Below, piece after piece: positions 33,315-48,300 of a DNA stretch of 64,000 bases. The position numbers and the translations under genes are program-made. The notes under the pieces were generated by a model, which saw only the letters and a program-made list of their open reading frames with translations, searched no databases and had not been told where the DNA came from. Numbering within the stretch: the stretch's first letter is position 1; each line of letters opens with the position of its first letter. The DNA comes from Phalacrocorax aristotelis (lineage: Eukaryota > Chordata > Aves > Suliformes > Phalacrocoracidae): the NCBI RefSeq assembly GCF_949628215.1, contig NW_027441212.1, positions 62,001-126,000 of the forward strand, in the 5' to 3' direction.

Positions 33315-36300
33315 CTGGTGAACAAAAAGCGTAAAGCAAGAAGTTTCACCCTGTATATTTAGCCAAGTGGAAGGAAGACTAGAATAATAGCAGAACCTAC
33401 AACTTTAAGTTAAAACCATGCCGGCACCCTGCAGAACCTCATTCTGACATGCTTGTCAGCACCCACAAGTTTCACGTGGCTGACAAAACAGCAGCCTTTC
33501 CCTTGTTTTTCCTGAAACGCCACTGCCCCAGGTGACTGAATCTCCAGGGCAGCGGCAGGTTACGTTGGACAAGAGGAAGTGAGGATTAAAATGAGGAAGA
33601 GAAAGCTACCTACACACCCCTTCCCCCTGGATGGAAGCTTTCAAATGCAGGACCTCAACCTTCCAGAACCACCCCATAAGTTTGCTTCCCTGGAGAACTA
33701 TGGTTCCGGAAAGCAGCACATGGATCACAGAACCACAACAGAAGTTCCCATAACACAGAATTTGATATGGCTACTTTGAGATACAGAAGTTAGGTAAGAA
33801 TTTCTGTCCAAAAAGTGGTAAAACGAAAGCTGTGGAATTGCAGACCTCACGCTATAACTTGAGGAAATAATAAAAAGAACAACCCATGATGCAAATGTTG
33901 CCTGTGGGTTGGCACCCAGAGCTGCGTGTGAGATACAGGAGATGACATACAACACACTCTTCATTCCACAGTGACCCAAACAACTTCCAATCATCCGAAC
34001 CCTACATAACGTACGTCCCTGAATATCTGAATGGTAAGAGTGGCTCACAGGAGATACTTATTTAATCCTCAGACACAAACAAACTGTTCAAAGTGGAGTC
34101 AACAACAGCCTGGAACACAGAATTTCCAACTGCACGGGGTAGCTTTGGAGTAGTGACACATTCTGTTCAACTTTTAGGTTCAGCTGTAACGTAAGGTGCA
34201 GAGGCTTATTGCAAGTATTTCGAAGAAGGGTGTGATAAAGAAAGCAGGATTCTTACTGAGCGCTGTTAAACCGGTCAGTAACCCCTGAGAGAAACTGGCA
34301 CACTTGGCAGGACTTTTACGCTTACCATGAGATGAACGTTCATCGCCTGGTTCAGCCGTGCTGCTGCCATACAGTTGGCACGCTGCAGATGCCGGGCTAA
34401 AAGAATTTCATGACTCTGTAAAAATTTCTCCAAACACTTCTATGAGAAATAACACATTTTAAAACATATATGATGACCCTGCCTCTTCTCTTGGCAAAGA
34501 AGGGATTCAGATTTTCCTCTTGCCCACACTTACTTGTTCAGAGTCTGTGAAAGGCAGCCTCAGGAAGTCTCCCACTAGTCCCATCTCCCGACAGATGTCA
34601 TACATGTCTTTTAATAGCTCTTCCTCCTTTAACTGAGCGGCGTCTTCCTGCAGCAGAGCCCAAGCCTCCGCCATGCACCTGTAGTTAATTTTTTGAGATG
34701 TAAAGGTGTATTAATAGTATAACTAAAAAGATGCCCCACAGTTATTGTGCTCAAAGTTTAAAGGAAATTTAGGGGATTGTGATTTCTAGTGTTTGTTCTC
34801 CACCTTTCACAGTATTTCAATGCCAAAATGGTGGCAGATATTTCTTTACCTATTGGACAACAGCACAGTGAGGAAAAGTCGCTCTTCACAACTGCTTGCA
34901 AATGGTGGCTTCATCACCTGCATGTATCTGAGGGCTCGCCCATGCTCTCCTTGGCACATGAGGGACCGAAGAATTCTCACGTGTTGCCACGACACAGGTT
35001 TGGTTGTAGCTGGGTGAAAGAGCAGGGCCAGGGAATTCTGCAGAAGGTGGAGATCAGGTTTACTAAGATCACAGAATCCCAGGTTGGAAGGGACCTCAGC
35101 AATCATCTAGCCCAACCTTTCTGGGAAGAGCCCAGTCTAGACAAGATGGCCCAGCACCCTGTCCAGACGACTCTTGACAGTGTCCAACGTGGCCGAGTCA
35201 ACCACGTCCCTGGGGAGATTATTCCAACGGTGACTGTCCTCAGTGTGAAAAATTTCCCTCTGGTGGCCAATCGGAATCTCCCCAAGAGCAACCTGTGTCC
35301 ATCCCCCTTGTCCTCTCTATGGGACTCCGTGTAAAAAGGGAGTCGCCATCTTCTTTGTAGCTGCCCCTTAAGTGCTGGTACATGGGGATGAGATCCCCTC
35401 TGAGCCTCCTTTTCTCAAGGCTGAACAAACGCAGCTCTCCCAGCCCATCCTCGTATGGCAGCTTCCCAGTCCTCTGATCATCCTGGTGGCCCCTCTCTGG
35501 GCCCCTTCCAGCCTGGCCACAGCCTGTTTGTATAGAGGGGATCAGACTGGACACACAAGCACACAACAAAACTGTTCAAAAGTTCCTTCAGTAAGGGTGA
35601 ATGTCCCTGATACCGGACAGGTAAATATACATTCTTTACTATTTGCAGGAAAAAAAAATCAGTTAGCCATACAGAAAAAAACCAGAGTCTTTTAAAAGGA
35701 GTGATTCACACTCGGCTAGGGTAACCAAATCCCCATAGGCAAACATCACTTCTTATAAATACAAGTTATTCTCCCAGACAGGTTGTATTAAAATTGTGAC
35801 AGGCAAAGAGCAACCTTCAGCATCAGAAGGAACATGAATTAGATTGAAGAGTCACTTTTGCGGTCTTCTGTCTCAAATCCTGCTGCTAGGATGGTCGTTT
35901 GACTATTTAAAGTACCCAAACCACTGCTTTTGAGAAAGCGCTCGACTGCTCTGCTGAGAACAACCTGAACAGATGGCTTTGGCAAGTCACACGTCAAGCA
36001 TTAATGCTGACTTCTTCATTGTCTTAATCCATTTCCTCTCAATGCAATTAAAACCAAACTGCAGATCATCACGTATTGCTGAAGGTGCTGCTGAAGCAGG
36101 ATTACAAAAGAAGCTTCCCATGTTTTATCACCTGTTATTAGCTAAGCACCAGGTTTTTAAAGTCATTTGCTAGATCATAGCCTTGCACTACAACGTATGC
36201 CTAACTAAACTGTCACATGCTTACTTCATAGTCCTTGTGGTCTAGAAGCCAAAATCCTTGGATAAGCTTAACAAGGCCCGAAGGGATGGCAAAGGCAGCT

Positions 36301-39300
36301 GCGAAGGAGTCGACGGAAGGTTCTGTTTTGTTCGGAAAGGAATGTATGATGTCTAGCAGCAAGTAAATTGTCTGATATCAAGTATCTAATTAAGGCTAAT
36401 AAATTTGCAAGACCAACAATTTATCACATGAAATAATATTATTCCTATGATTAATATAATAGGAATAAATAATAAAAGGAAATAAGAATATCATAGTGGT
36501 AGGACGCAGAAAATACTCTTGTATTAGTCTTGCCGTTTTATGCTGTTGCAACCTGAAGATAGTCAGGCCCTAACAACAAAATTGCATTCTGAATAAATAA
36601 CCAGAAAGACAGACTCTTTGATTTCTCTAAGGCATTCAGAAAGGTTGCCTTTCGATATTTAAACAGTTCCGTTGGAAACTCAGGCTCCCTCTTTAGTCAC
36701 TGCAGCCACCAGCTGGACATTCAAAACACGAGAACGGCCAATGCTTGATTATTAAAGCAAACAAATTCTACAGTTGGTTTCTTCCCTCCTTTCCAGCGTA
36801 TATAAAACAAGTGAAATTCGGGTGTCCTTACAGCACAGCTTAGCTCTGAATGATTAAAACTGGATTTAAACCAGTATGTGGATCACTCATCGGCAGTGTC
36901 ACTTTCTCTTTCTGACAGCTGGTTTGGGGGGTCTATTCTCATCAGAGAGCTCCGGGGTGCAACAGCTTTAAAGCCCCTGCTCTCTAGGCTCCCCTCTCGG
37001 CTCAGGCAACACACAACAAAAGCAACACAGTGTATTTCGGCAGCTTAAAAATTCAGTTTCTGCCCAACGACTTTTCTCTTCTCTCTATTATTCTGTGTGC
37101 CTGCACTTGTAACAGCACAAAAGCAAGCCCTCTTAGCTGTGCTGGAAAATGGATGATTTCAGCAACATCAGGTCCTGGTAAACCGCTGTCAGAAATCCTT
37201 TTGCTCTGAAGCAGCACATTCTAGTGCATCGCTCGAGGAAGCAGCTGTTTGCTACAGCTATGGGTGCTTCAAAAATGAAAAACAGTTTACATTTTGAGAA
37301 AATCTAGGGGAGCTTTCTACCTTTAACATTGCTTAGTAGACCTGTTTTCTCACATCAGAAAAGACTTTGCAACAAAACATTTTAAAAATTCCTAAAAAAT
37401 CCACAGTACAAAGAAATCAAACAATGCTTCTGTCTGCGACTTAATTCTTAACTACACGTGTTCATCCGCAGTGTGTTTGAAGCACAAATTAGAAAATGCA
37501 TCGAACACGTAGGCGACAGACATTTCAGACCCCTGATGCGCGTATACTGGAGGTGTAACAGAAATAACTCCAAGGGATACGATTGCATGTTTGTGGCTTT
37601 CTTCAACACCTTCTAGCAAATAGAGCTCCAGCAGTGCCTGGAATGAAAAGGTAGAAGCTTTTTAAAACTCCTCTCTTTGAGAAATCATTGGCTTTGGGGG
37701 AGGGCTGGGCTGGGGCTGGGGTTTGTTGTGGCTGTTGTTGTTGCCTTCAGCGAACACAACACTCACCCGTAAACTAGGAGGTGGGTATTTCCCCGTTCCT
37801 CCTTCATCTCTCTGCCACAACTTCTCCACCTGGTCTCCTAACTGGGAAACCATCCCATCGACCATCAGGCAGTCAGAGTCCCATTTTCCTCTGGAACAAA
37901 ACGTAGTGAGGATTTGCACAGAGGAAAACACTAATTCTGGCCTCTCAGTGTCACAGATTTCCTCCAGCCAAAACAAACCCAGCTAAAGCTCCCACGACTC
38001 CAAGAAAGGAACAAACAGACAAAGGCATGATCGTGACTTGAAATAGACTGGAAAGAAATTTTGGAGTCAGGTGAAAGGTGCTCATTAGATCCTAGTGAAT
38101 TATTAAAGGAGCTCCAAATAGGAATCCAAAAAGCTCCCTTATTAAGGGGAAAGTTGCAGCGACCTTTTAGTTTTCAGGTTTTCTTTTGTGCCGCATTACT
38201 TGTAATACAAGGGCAGTGTGAGCAAAGCTAACCCAAACCCCACGCCTCCAGTGGGAGCGTTCCCACACACAGCGGTGAGACCACAGCACGGAAATGTCAG
38301 GCTTTGGTCTCAGCAGCTCGCTTTTGTTACTGAAAAACAGTCACGGTCAGAAAGCTGAGCCCACAGCTGAATTCTGGTATCACCTGAAGCAGCACGTTTG
38401 TGCCTCTGCACATGCCATCACAGTGACGGAGGGCTGGCCTGTTAAACACTGCATTGCTCAGAAGCCCATCGCAGGCTCCTGCGGGCTGCGACGCCAGCCT
38501 TTCATTTCCCGAGGAGGACGAGCAGAAGCAGCACGCTGGAGGTGGTGCTTCTAAGGAGCCCGTGAGCCTGTACGAGAGTTACCTGAGAAGGACGCGCAGG
38601 AAGAGGAGCTTGAAAGCCAACGCCTGACATAGAGCAGCTTCCACCTGGGCTCCTCCTGCTGCACCTTGTTCACAGTGCCACAGCCACGGCTACTTGAGGA
38701 CTTTCTTTAGGTTACAGAACAGTTGCCAAAGAAAAATCTGTTCTCACCTAACCCAAGGCACATCACCATTATGCTCGTGAGCCAGCCCAGGAAAGGCAGT
38801 TCCCGTGAGGAAGGCACTTTTATCCAGTAGCCAGGAGCGCGCTGGCTGTGCCAGCTGCATGTGACTCTGCCCATCTCCTTCAATGACACCGCGGTGCTTG
38901 GGAGTAGGAGATTTGGGCCAATCCCCTTATCGCCATCTATCACTGGTCATTGAGAGAGATTATTTTTGCTTTGTTTTTTGGTTTTTTTTTTCTAAAACAT
39001 GCTTTCTTCTGTGTCCAGAACAATTGCTCTGCAAAGGCCGTGCCTTGCTGACCTGGCCGTGACTGATCCTGTCCTCACCACACGACCTTTTCCAGTGGTA
39101 ACAAATGACACAGAATTGCCAATGAATTACGTGCACGTCAAAACAATGATGACACCAACAAAGGGCACTAAGCAGAGGTATATATCAACATTTCAACACA
39201 GGAAAGGAACCTCTCTGTTCAGCAGGACACACGCATCACTCCAGTCAAGAGTGTTGCCAGCAAACGCATGAAGCATAGCAAATACAGCTGCTGATGGAAA

Positions 39301-42300
39301 AGCCACTTGCTGCCGCTTCTGAATTTGCAGCGGAACTGCTCTAGAGCTTTCCTGCACGTCCTACCTTGATAAACGCTCCAGTTTCTGTCGATGACCAGCG
39401 TAGTAGCTCCGAATCAGAGGATAATTGTAGAAAGGTCTAGAGAAACGCATCTCATCACCTACAGGCAATAAATAAGAAGTAAGTTAAAGAAGTCATATCA
39501 CATTTTCAACCTACAGTTTTTGACTAAAAAGACAGAAGAACACACAAGCTGAGCATCAAAAGCACAGGTCAGCCTCCGACTTTGAAAGAAGCCCATCCTC
39601 CTTCTGCCTTTGCTAAAAGAGACCTACGACACAGGAGTCAATTCCTTCTTGTCCTAAGTGCCATTGCAAACTTACAGGTGATGTAGCATCCAGAACATGT
39701 AGTGTCAGCTGAAGTTCACTCTAAAAAAAAAACCCCAGTTCTCAAAGGGAATGGGTTTTTAAACATGTCATGTGAACATGCGTAAGACAGTTAAGGCTTG
39801 CAATAGGATTTATAACCCATCCAAATGATGAACTATTTCCAAGGTGTATTTTTTCCTCAAACAATCCGTAAAAAGTTCAAAACACACACGTCAGGCTTTT
39901 ACTGTAAAATCAAGCATTCCCGTGTTGGTGCTTTAGGAGTTACTTGTTTACAATCCCAAGGATTTCAAGCTGTGGGCACGAGCAACTCCTTCACTCAGAG
40001 GCTTAGTGCTGTTTCTGAGAAACACCCCGGAAAGAAACTGCTTCCATCATTCTACACGACGGAGTTGCAAAAACAGTGAAATCTCAATTTCAGCAGCAGA
40101 ACTTCAGCATCTGCTGTCACTGAACCGGCACGACTTGGTATTGATGAAGCCTTGACAAAACCACGGGGAAGCACATGTTCATAGGAAGCACTGACTGCTA
40201 CAGATGTGTGACAGTTTAGGCTTACCTGAGCCCTCTGGCAGGAGACGGGACCCACAGAACCAGAGGACCACTCGTGCATACAAAGCTGCGAGGCTGGTCA
40301 CCGCCAGCTTGGTTGTCAAGTCTGCAAAACATGAAAAGAAGCTTAAGAGGACTGTTGGTGTGCAATTTCTTTTGTTTTTTTATAAAAGTCCCCTCATTGC
40401 ACTAAAGAGAAAGTAGAAAAATAACACGGTAGGAATCTTTGCCTGTGCATTTTTCACTCCGTATCACTTCCTTAACTGAAGAAAAAGCCCACAATCACAA
40501 GCAACCCCTACAAAGAAGAAGATTCATTAAAGGTTTAATAAAAAAAAGTGAAGTCGGAACTACTAAATCCACTCATGGATAAGGCACCTGTTCTTCACGT
40601 AGCAGAGAGGTTTACTCTAGCAAAGGGATTTTCTCTTTTCTCCTCAATATGCCAGGAACAAGTTCTAATAGAAACAGCTACAGAAACTCATGCAACTCAC
40701 TTCACATGTTACTCATTTAGGCTTCCTCTCTGATTTTAGTAATTTCCAGCCCAATATTTGCATGCAATTACGCACTGCTAGCTGACAATCAAAGGGAGTA
40801 TTTGTCACAGTGCCACATCCCGTTGCTGTAATTTCAGGCCGGGTGCTTGCACAGCTCCTTGCTGAACGCAGCCTCCCCACCCACTCGCACGAGCTCCCCA
40901 ACAAACTCGTGCCCTGAACTCAACGCGCGTTAAGTGGCAGCCCCAACCCCTCCCATTTAAGCCCCTTCTCCCCGCTACATTTGACTTTCTGCCAATCAGC
41001 AAAACCAACAACAGCTCCTCTTTCCACAATTACAGCCCCAGCATAGTTCCAAATCTTCATAAGACATACCAGAGAGTTAGAAATACTGTGACAAACCTTT
41101 TCCAGCGAGCTCTTGTGCCTCTGTTAGAAAACAGTTTAAGACTCTGCTAAGGTTGCTCAAAAGCAACTGGCGGTGCTGCAGAGCCTGTAACCTCTCCGGG
41201 TCAACGGAGTTGCAGGAGCCGTCAAACAGCGCAACACCTTTTCAAGAACAAGTATGAAATCGTTAGCCTACAGAGCCATTTCAGAGTTTCAAAGTGCACT
41301 TCCAGATCTGCGGGCAAGACCATCTACCAGCAGACCTCTGAATAAGCTCAACTGGAAAGACTGATTCTAGGTTTGCAGCATGGCTGCACTAGTACTCACA
41401 GATTTGCTCAAATGCGCCTTTTGTATAGATCACTCTGCTCCACGTCCAGTCAAGGGCCAACTCTAAATTAGCAGCAGAACTTGGCTGCTCTTTAAAAAGA
41501 GAGAACAAAAAAGAAATGAATCAAGAATTCCAAACGAAGAAACCATGCAACATAAAAACCACATAACAAGTCTTACCTTTAGATGTCCAAAGCTTAATGC
41601 AGCCAGTCAGAAGCCCTACAGAACCTGTCTGGGCAGCAGCTGACAAGACCGCCTCTAACTGCTCCTCCTAAAAGTAACAGGCAAAATCAAAGGAGAATCC
41701 TACCTGCTTTCAACATCCAAACCACCAACAGTAAGTGCTTGTTTCTAACTCTACACTCACTCAGGCATCACAGGCTGGGCTGCTTGTTGCTTTGAGGAGC
41801 ACATGGAATTTTTCCCCTGACATGACAACTTCCCAAAGGCTAATTCTAATCTTTATTTGCATGCCTCTGCATTATCCTCTCAATTTACTGCGTTCCAATT
41901 AACTATTCCCAGCAACGTGCCCTGCTTATACCCATGGCACATGGGGTGCAGAGAAGTTTGCCATCAGGAATGCGCGAAGGGGACAGAACAAACAGAACTC
42001 TGCAACGTTTGCATGGAAACAGTGAAGCCAAGATCAAGCAGCTTTCCAGGCTATGAAGACATGAAGCAGTTACGACACCCCAAACATTAAGTTGTCATTT
42101 CCCAAAATGACAGAAAAGAAGTGAAACATTGATGTTCTAATAGGTTTCAGTTTTAGGCGCTTCAAACACTGTGTTCTAATGCCGTGGCAATCCTTCAGAA
42201 GGGCAAAGCACAGGCAGGCACAGACGTGCACTGTTAAGGAGTAGCTTAGTGCAGCTGGTGTTCTGATACTTCTTCCAGGTGAAATGATCATAGAAACATA

Positions 42301-45300
42301 GAATCATAGAATCCTTAAGGTTGGAAAAGCCCTCTAGGATCACTGAGTGCAACTGTCAACCCAACACTACCATGTCTCCTAAATCGTGCCCTCAAGTGCC
42401 ACGTCTACATGTCTTTTCAATACCTCCAGGGATGGTGAGTCCCCCACCTCTCTGGGCAGCCTCTTCCAACGCCTGACCACCCTTGCAGTGAAGGCATTTT
42501 CCCTAATATCCAACCTAAACCTCCCCTGATGCAGCTTGAAGCCGTTTCCTCTCGTTCTATCGCTAGTGACCTGGGAGAAGAGACCAAGCCCCACCTCACA
42601 ACAGCCTCCTGTCAGGCAGTTGCAGAGAGCGATAAGGTCTCCCCTCAGCCTCCTCTCCTCCAGGCCAAACAACCCCAGGTCCCTCAACCTCTCCTCATGA
42701 GACCTGTTCTCCAGACCCTTCCCCAGCTTTGGTGCCCTTCTTTGGACACGTGCCGGCAACTCTATGTCCTTCTTGTCCCGAGGGGCCCAAGACTGAGCCC
42801 TCAGCAAATTTTCCTTTTTAGGGCTTTTGCTTTTTGTTTGCTTGTTTCTTTGGCTTTTTAAGCACATTCAGAAGTATCTTTCCCTTCTAAATAAAATCAT
42901 CACATTCAAAGCCATTTCTACGCATTCGAATACACACATCAGATTTCCATCTTTTTCTGAAAACCAGTCTCAGACAAGGAAACACACCGAGTACAACTTA
43001 CGGTGGCAAACAAAACCCCAAACCAAGCTTCTTGCCCCTAATTCTGAGATTTGTCTTACTCACATTCACAAGCAATTCCTGCTCAAATGCCTAACAAGCC
43101 TCTGAATGATCTAGTCTCAATTCAGCAAAGGGTATGACAAATTTCTGCATTTCCCAATTATTTCCAACGTGGAGCTGACATCAGATCACCCAATCTGAAT
43201 GGAAGAGCCTACATCAGGCTTGCAAAAGAGACAGCCTATGGGCCAGGCCAACCTGCCAAGACGTTCATGTTAGCTACCACACTGTGCACAAGTGCTCTTT
43301 GCCCCAGCGCACCCCCACAGATCTGGTGAGGAATCCAGTAGAGAGGAAGATGAGGGCAGGGAAAGCCTGCTCTCCCCTTCCTACTAAGTGCTCCTCTGCC
43401 TGATGACTCGCTCGCTCAGCATTTCGCTTGGAGCCTGCCTGGGTGAAGATGGGTTCTTCATCACAAAGGCTGCATCTCTCAGGGAAATCCTTCAGAGGAG
43501 AGAGAAAGGTTGGTGCCCTGCAAATGGGAAACCTCTGAAGGAGGGGGGTGAAGTCACTGCGGTGGGATAAAGCAGAGAGAAGGTGGTGGGTGTCACGAGC
43601 TAAAGGTGACTGAGGTGTTGCAGCAACAAGAGGGCAGTCCCAGAGGAGTCAATTGGGCACCTGTAGCACAAGGCAAAGGCTACAGAGGTGAAGATCTGCT
43701 TTGAGAGGCTGCAGCAAAGCCGACCGATGAAGGGAAAATACAGGGAAGTCATCGGGTAGAGCTGCCAACAGCAATTGTTTGCTGCAGCTCACTGCCTTGG
43801 AAGCAAATGATCAGGTATAGTCCCGCAAGCGGATGTTCGCAGCCACTCGCATCCGAGTGAGACACCCCCATCGTCAGGTCCTGCACGGAACCTAATGCTT
43901 TGAGAGACTGACGGGGGAGAAGGTTGTTCTGAGGGAACGATGCTTCCTTTTCTCCGTTCTGTCCTCTTTTCCAAGGTAATCAGGGATCAAAACCCGAACT
44001 CAGGACCACGCAGGCAGTTGCACTCATTGATGAGAGAGAAGGAACAGCTTTCCCCGACTTTCTCTTCCTGCTCCTAGAGCAGCGCTCTCTTCCTTTCTAG
44101 ACATTCAGTCCCTGATCGTGCTTCAACAGGAGACAACGGTGGGTTTACGCTCCCAAGAGGGGACCTCAAACATTACATTTGATAAAACTGGTAGGGTACA
44201 ATTGCAGTTACGCGTGTGGATGGGCAGGAAGAGCATTAAATGGTCCCTGACACCGAAAGCAGCGCCATGGAAAGCTTAGGAAAGGTCCATCTCTTGACAT
44301 TCTCCATAAAGATACAGTAAAAGCTCACCTCCTTCCGGAAGCCGCTGCACGTCACATGAACAACTCCAGAGCTCAGCAGGCACATGCCATCTGCAGAGAC
44401 AACGAACGTTGGACAACATTCCATACTCTCACCATGATGGTGGCACCAGTTTGCATTTTTGTCACAGCAACCTCTGGAAAGGTACAACTGAGTACCCGTT
44501 CTCCTCATGACATCACTTACAGCCTTTTTTAGAAAAACGATGACTGAGTGTAGAAATTTTACCTCCGGGGCTATCGAGGTGCTGTGCTTTGAGCTTCAGC
44601 CCAGAGTCATTTCATTTGATCACCAGCACCACCTCACGGGCTGCGTTACAGAAGCACCCAACCCCCAGACCCAGCCGCCTGTCAGGCAGGTGTCACAACA
44701 GCACACACTTGGCCAGTACAACGTCACCAGAGTTGGGTGGGTGGGGGGTTGGGGTGTTTCGGTTTGGGTGGGTTTTTGCGTGACAAACAGTGAACAGGAG
44801 AACCAATAAATGGCATTTGAGCTCGGTTTAAGCTTATCACTATTCAAAGCCGTGTAATACCTACCAAAATTATAGGTGCTTGGGTGAAAACACAGCTCAG
44901 GTTGTGGATAAGAAGGAGGAACTCTCCAGCTTAGGCTGCGCTCCTGCACCACAACATCCAGAAGGAGGTTTGGAGCAGTCGTGCTTGTTACAGCGTCCAG
45001 TGACCACAGTGCAAAATAGGGGCAGTCCTGAAGGGATTCTTCTGGCCTGAAAGAAAACAAGCGCAGAAGCTAAACGCCGACTTTCCAATGAATTATGGGG
45101 AGGGATACTGAAACCAGCTTCATAAAAACCTACCTTAGCGAGCCTTGCTTTTGAGCCTGATACCAGCAGTCAAAGTCAAATACACCCAAATAAGTAGATG
45201 GTTTTCCCTGGCCGCGTGTATTCACTTGCCAGCTGAAGACTGAGACACTGGTGCCAGGAGATATGACTGGAAAAGGCAAGACATTGTTTCTTAGTGGGAG

Positions 45301-48300
45301 AAAATACAATCTATCTGACATTTTCAAAACATCACTTTCTATTTTGGCTTTGTTCTGTTACGTCACTCATGAAACGCAACACTTGACTAAGAAGAATTTT
45401 AACAATGTACACCATAGCATCACCTCTGTGATAGGTTTCAGTCATGCTGCCCCCCTTTGCGAGTTCAACCTGTATCCGTCCTAAGACAAATCCAATACAC
45501 AATTGTCAGGTAATCAAGTTTCCCATACAGTAAGAGTGCATCAAGATGGTTAGAAAAAAACAAAAACCAAAAAACAACCCACCACCCTAGGAAAACATAC
45601 ATTGCTGCTTTTAGAAAGCATACAAATTCTTGTCATATACACTTGATCACTCAGCTGGCATTATTAATTTCCAGATTCGACTCGATTACGAGTGTTACGA
45701 ATAGCTCCTTTCCAGCACAGTCAGAATGAAAGAACACAATTATCACACAAAACAAACACCAAAACCCAACCCCAACAAACAGGAGATTGGAACAAAGAGT
45801 TTAACATCAAACATTGACCATGTTACACTCGGGTTCTCTCAAGAAGTGGCATGGTCTGTCGCCTCTGGGGAGAAGGCATTCTCCAGATGTGAGCAAAGTG
45901 GGGGGTGCATCCTTTACCCTGACAGAGCAGGGAACCAGGAGACAGGTCATTTGGCAAAATGGGTCTCTGTTCTCTGCTGAGTTCATCAGGGCTGCTCAGG
46001 GAGCCTCCCACGCTTTACTGTGTGTCATCGTGAGCTTCTGTGCCCTTTCACTTGTGTGAGCCGCTGAAACTGCCTTTGAAGATGTCAATTAGTTTCATAA
46101 ATCAGAAGCCAAGCTGCATTTCTAACCTCAACCCACATCCAACAGAAGCTCATGTGGGCCTACAACTTGAATAGTTTCTGGATAAAAGCTAATGAGGAGC
46201 CATCAGAAAAATGACAAGCATTTTTCCATGCCTCAGACTTCATGAAAAGGGGACCGAAAGGGCCTTTTTTGTTGGTTTTGGTTTGGGTTTTTTGGTGGGT
46301 GCGTGTGTTGGTTGTTTTTGACAAGGTTTTAGAAGGCCCTCTCCTCAGAATCGTGACACAAGTGGAGAAAATCCAAAGGAGTTTTCATTAGATTTTGACA
46401 CGCTGTTGTTAGAGGGTGGCACCCCAAAAGAGGTGGAAGCTGCCTCTTCAGGACTAAGTCAAAGCTAATAAACACAAATAGCCTAGAAAGTCATGCCAGT
46501 GTCGTCTTTGTAACAAGCAGACATAAGTTAAGGCCAGTAAGAAGAGAGGGAAGGGCATTCACACACCCAAACAAAAGGCTGTGAAAGTTATCACTGCAGC
46601 CGGCTCAGAGATGTGCTCAGAGCATCACTGGATGTGCAAACCCAGAGATGCACATCTCATTATTGCAAGGTAATGAAAGACACCAGAGGAGTTTTAACTG
46701 TCGGTCCGGACGAGGGAAGCCAGAAGCTATTGCTTTAAGAGCTTGTAGGTGTAGGAACCTATTAGACACAGAGAGGGCAAAGTGCACAGGCAGATCATAG
46801 ACTCGTAGAATCATTTAGGTTGGAAAAGGCCCTTAAGATCATCGAGCCCAACTGTAAACCTCATACTGCCAAGTCCACCACTAAACCCTGTCCCAAAGCG
46901 CCATGTCTGCACGTCTTTTAACTCCCTCCAGGGATGGTGACGCCACCACTTCCCTGGGCAGCCTGTTCCACTGCTTCGCAACCCTTTCTGTGAAGAAATT
47001 TTTCCTAAGATCCCAACTAAACCTTGTGCTCTAGACCCTTCACCAGCTTCGCTGCCCTTCTTTGGACACACTCAGCACCTCAGTGTCTTTCTCGTAGTGA
47101 GGGGCCCAAAACTGAACACAGGATTCGAGGTGCAGCCTCACCACTGCCGAGTAGAGGGGGACGATCACTGCCCTACTCCTGCTGGCCACACTATCTCTCA
47201 TACAAGCCAGGATGCTGGTGGCCTTCCTGGCCGCGCGGGCACACTGCCGGCTCATCCAGGTGGTTGGGGAAGGTATCAAACAGATCTGGCCCCAGGACCG
47301 AGCCCGGGGGAACAGCACTCCTGACCGGCCGCCAGCTGGATGCAGGTGCAGGCATAGGTTGGAAGAGGGGAAAAAAGAAAGTTGAGGGAACATTCCTAAG
47401 CAATGGAGGGGATGATCTTACTGTTCAAAGACGAGAGCTGGAGGAATAAAATGACTGACAGGCGTTATAGAGGTGACCCCACCATACATCGCTACAGCAT
47501 GTCAGCAAGCATTGAAGGGAAAAATAGGGTTTATTTTAACAAGTCCCACAGAATTTCAGCACCCAGTTTTTCCTTTGAAATAAGCCCAAGAAGTTAGTTT
47601 ATACAGAGACTTAAGACTTTCAGGCTGTGGGTATGGAACAGCATTCATTGCTTGGATGCCAAAACCATTTAGTTTAGAAAAACCAAACAGGGACATCAGG
47701 AACAAACCTTCATCAACGCTGCCTTCTCTGGCTGCGCGGTTGGGAAAGGTTTCTACAGCCTGACAGCTGAGTAGTTTGGTCTTGCTGCTCTGCCCTCTCA
47801 AGGGAAAGGCTCCGCCCGCCAGATCCAAACTGTACTTTTCAACACAGGATGCCAAACGCTGCGGAAAAAATCACAGGAGAGAGAAGGGTCATTCTGAGAG
47901 AAAAGCAGACATTACACCTCAGTAGGAAAGAATGTCTATGTCTACTAGAACCTGCATATTGTACTGTATCTCTCCCAGGCGCTTAATCTGATGGCAAAGA
48001 GAAACTACAGCTGACACGCAAGAGAACTGAGTGTCAAACCGTAACGGGTAAGTTTGGCCGTAAAAGCTTTGCACATTTTCAAAACTGAGCATTTCCCTCA
48101 CAATATTGGTTCTAAATGTGTTTTGCAGAATTCCCTGCACCATCCCGGTTTCTTCACAAACCTACGTATTTAGCTACAAAGGGAGATCTGAAATAATGCC
48201 ATACATAGGCATGCAAAGCGCTTTGCTCCATGACTTGATCACAGAACTGATGAAGTTAGAGGAGTCACGGCCTTCCAGCAGCCAAAGCTCTCTTGCGAGG

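Noticed and set aside
35372..35695. ORFs at 35.1-35.7, 42.4-42.9 and 46.8-47.4 kb
   Set aside because: These lie in CR1 3' fragments and read remnants of the element's 3' region, not genes.
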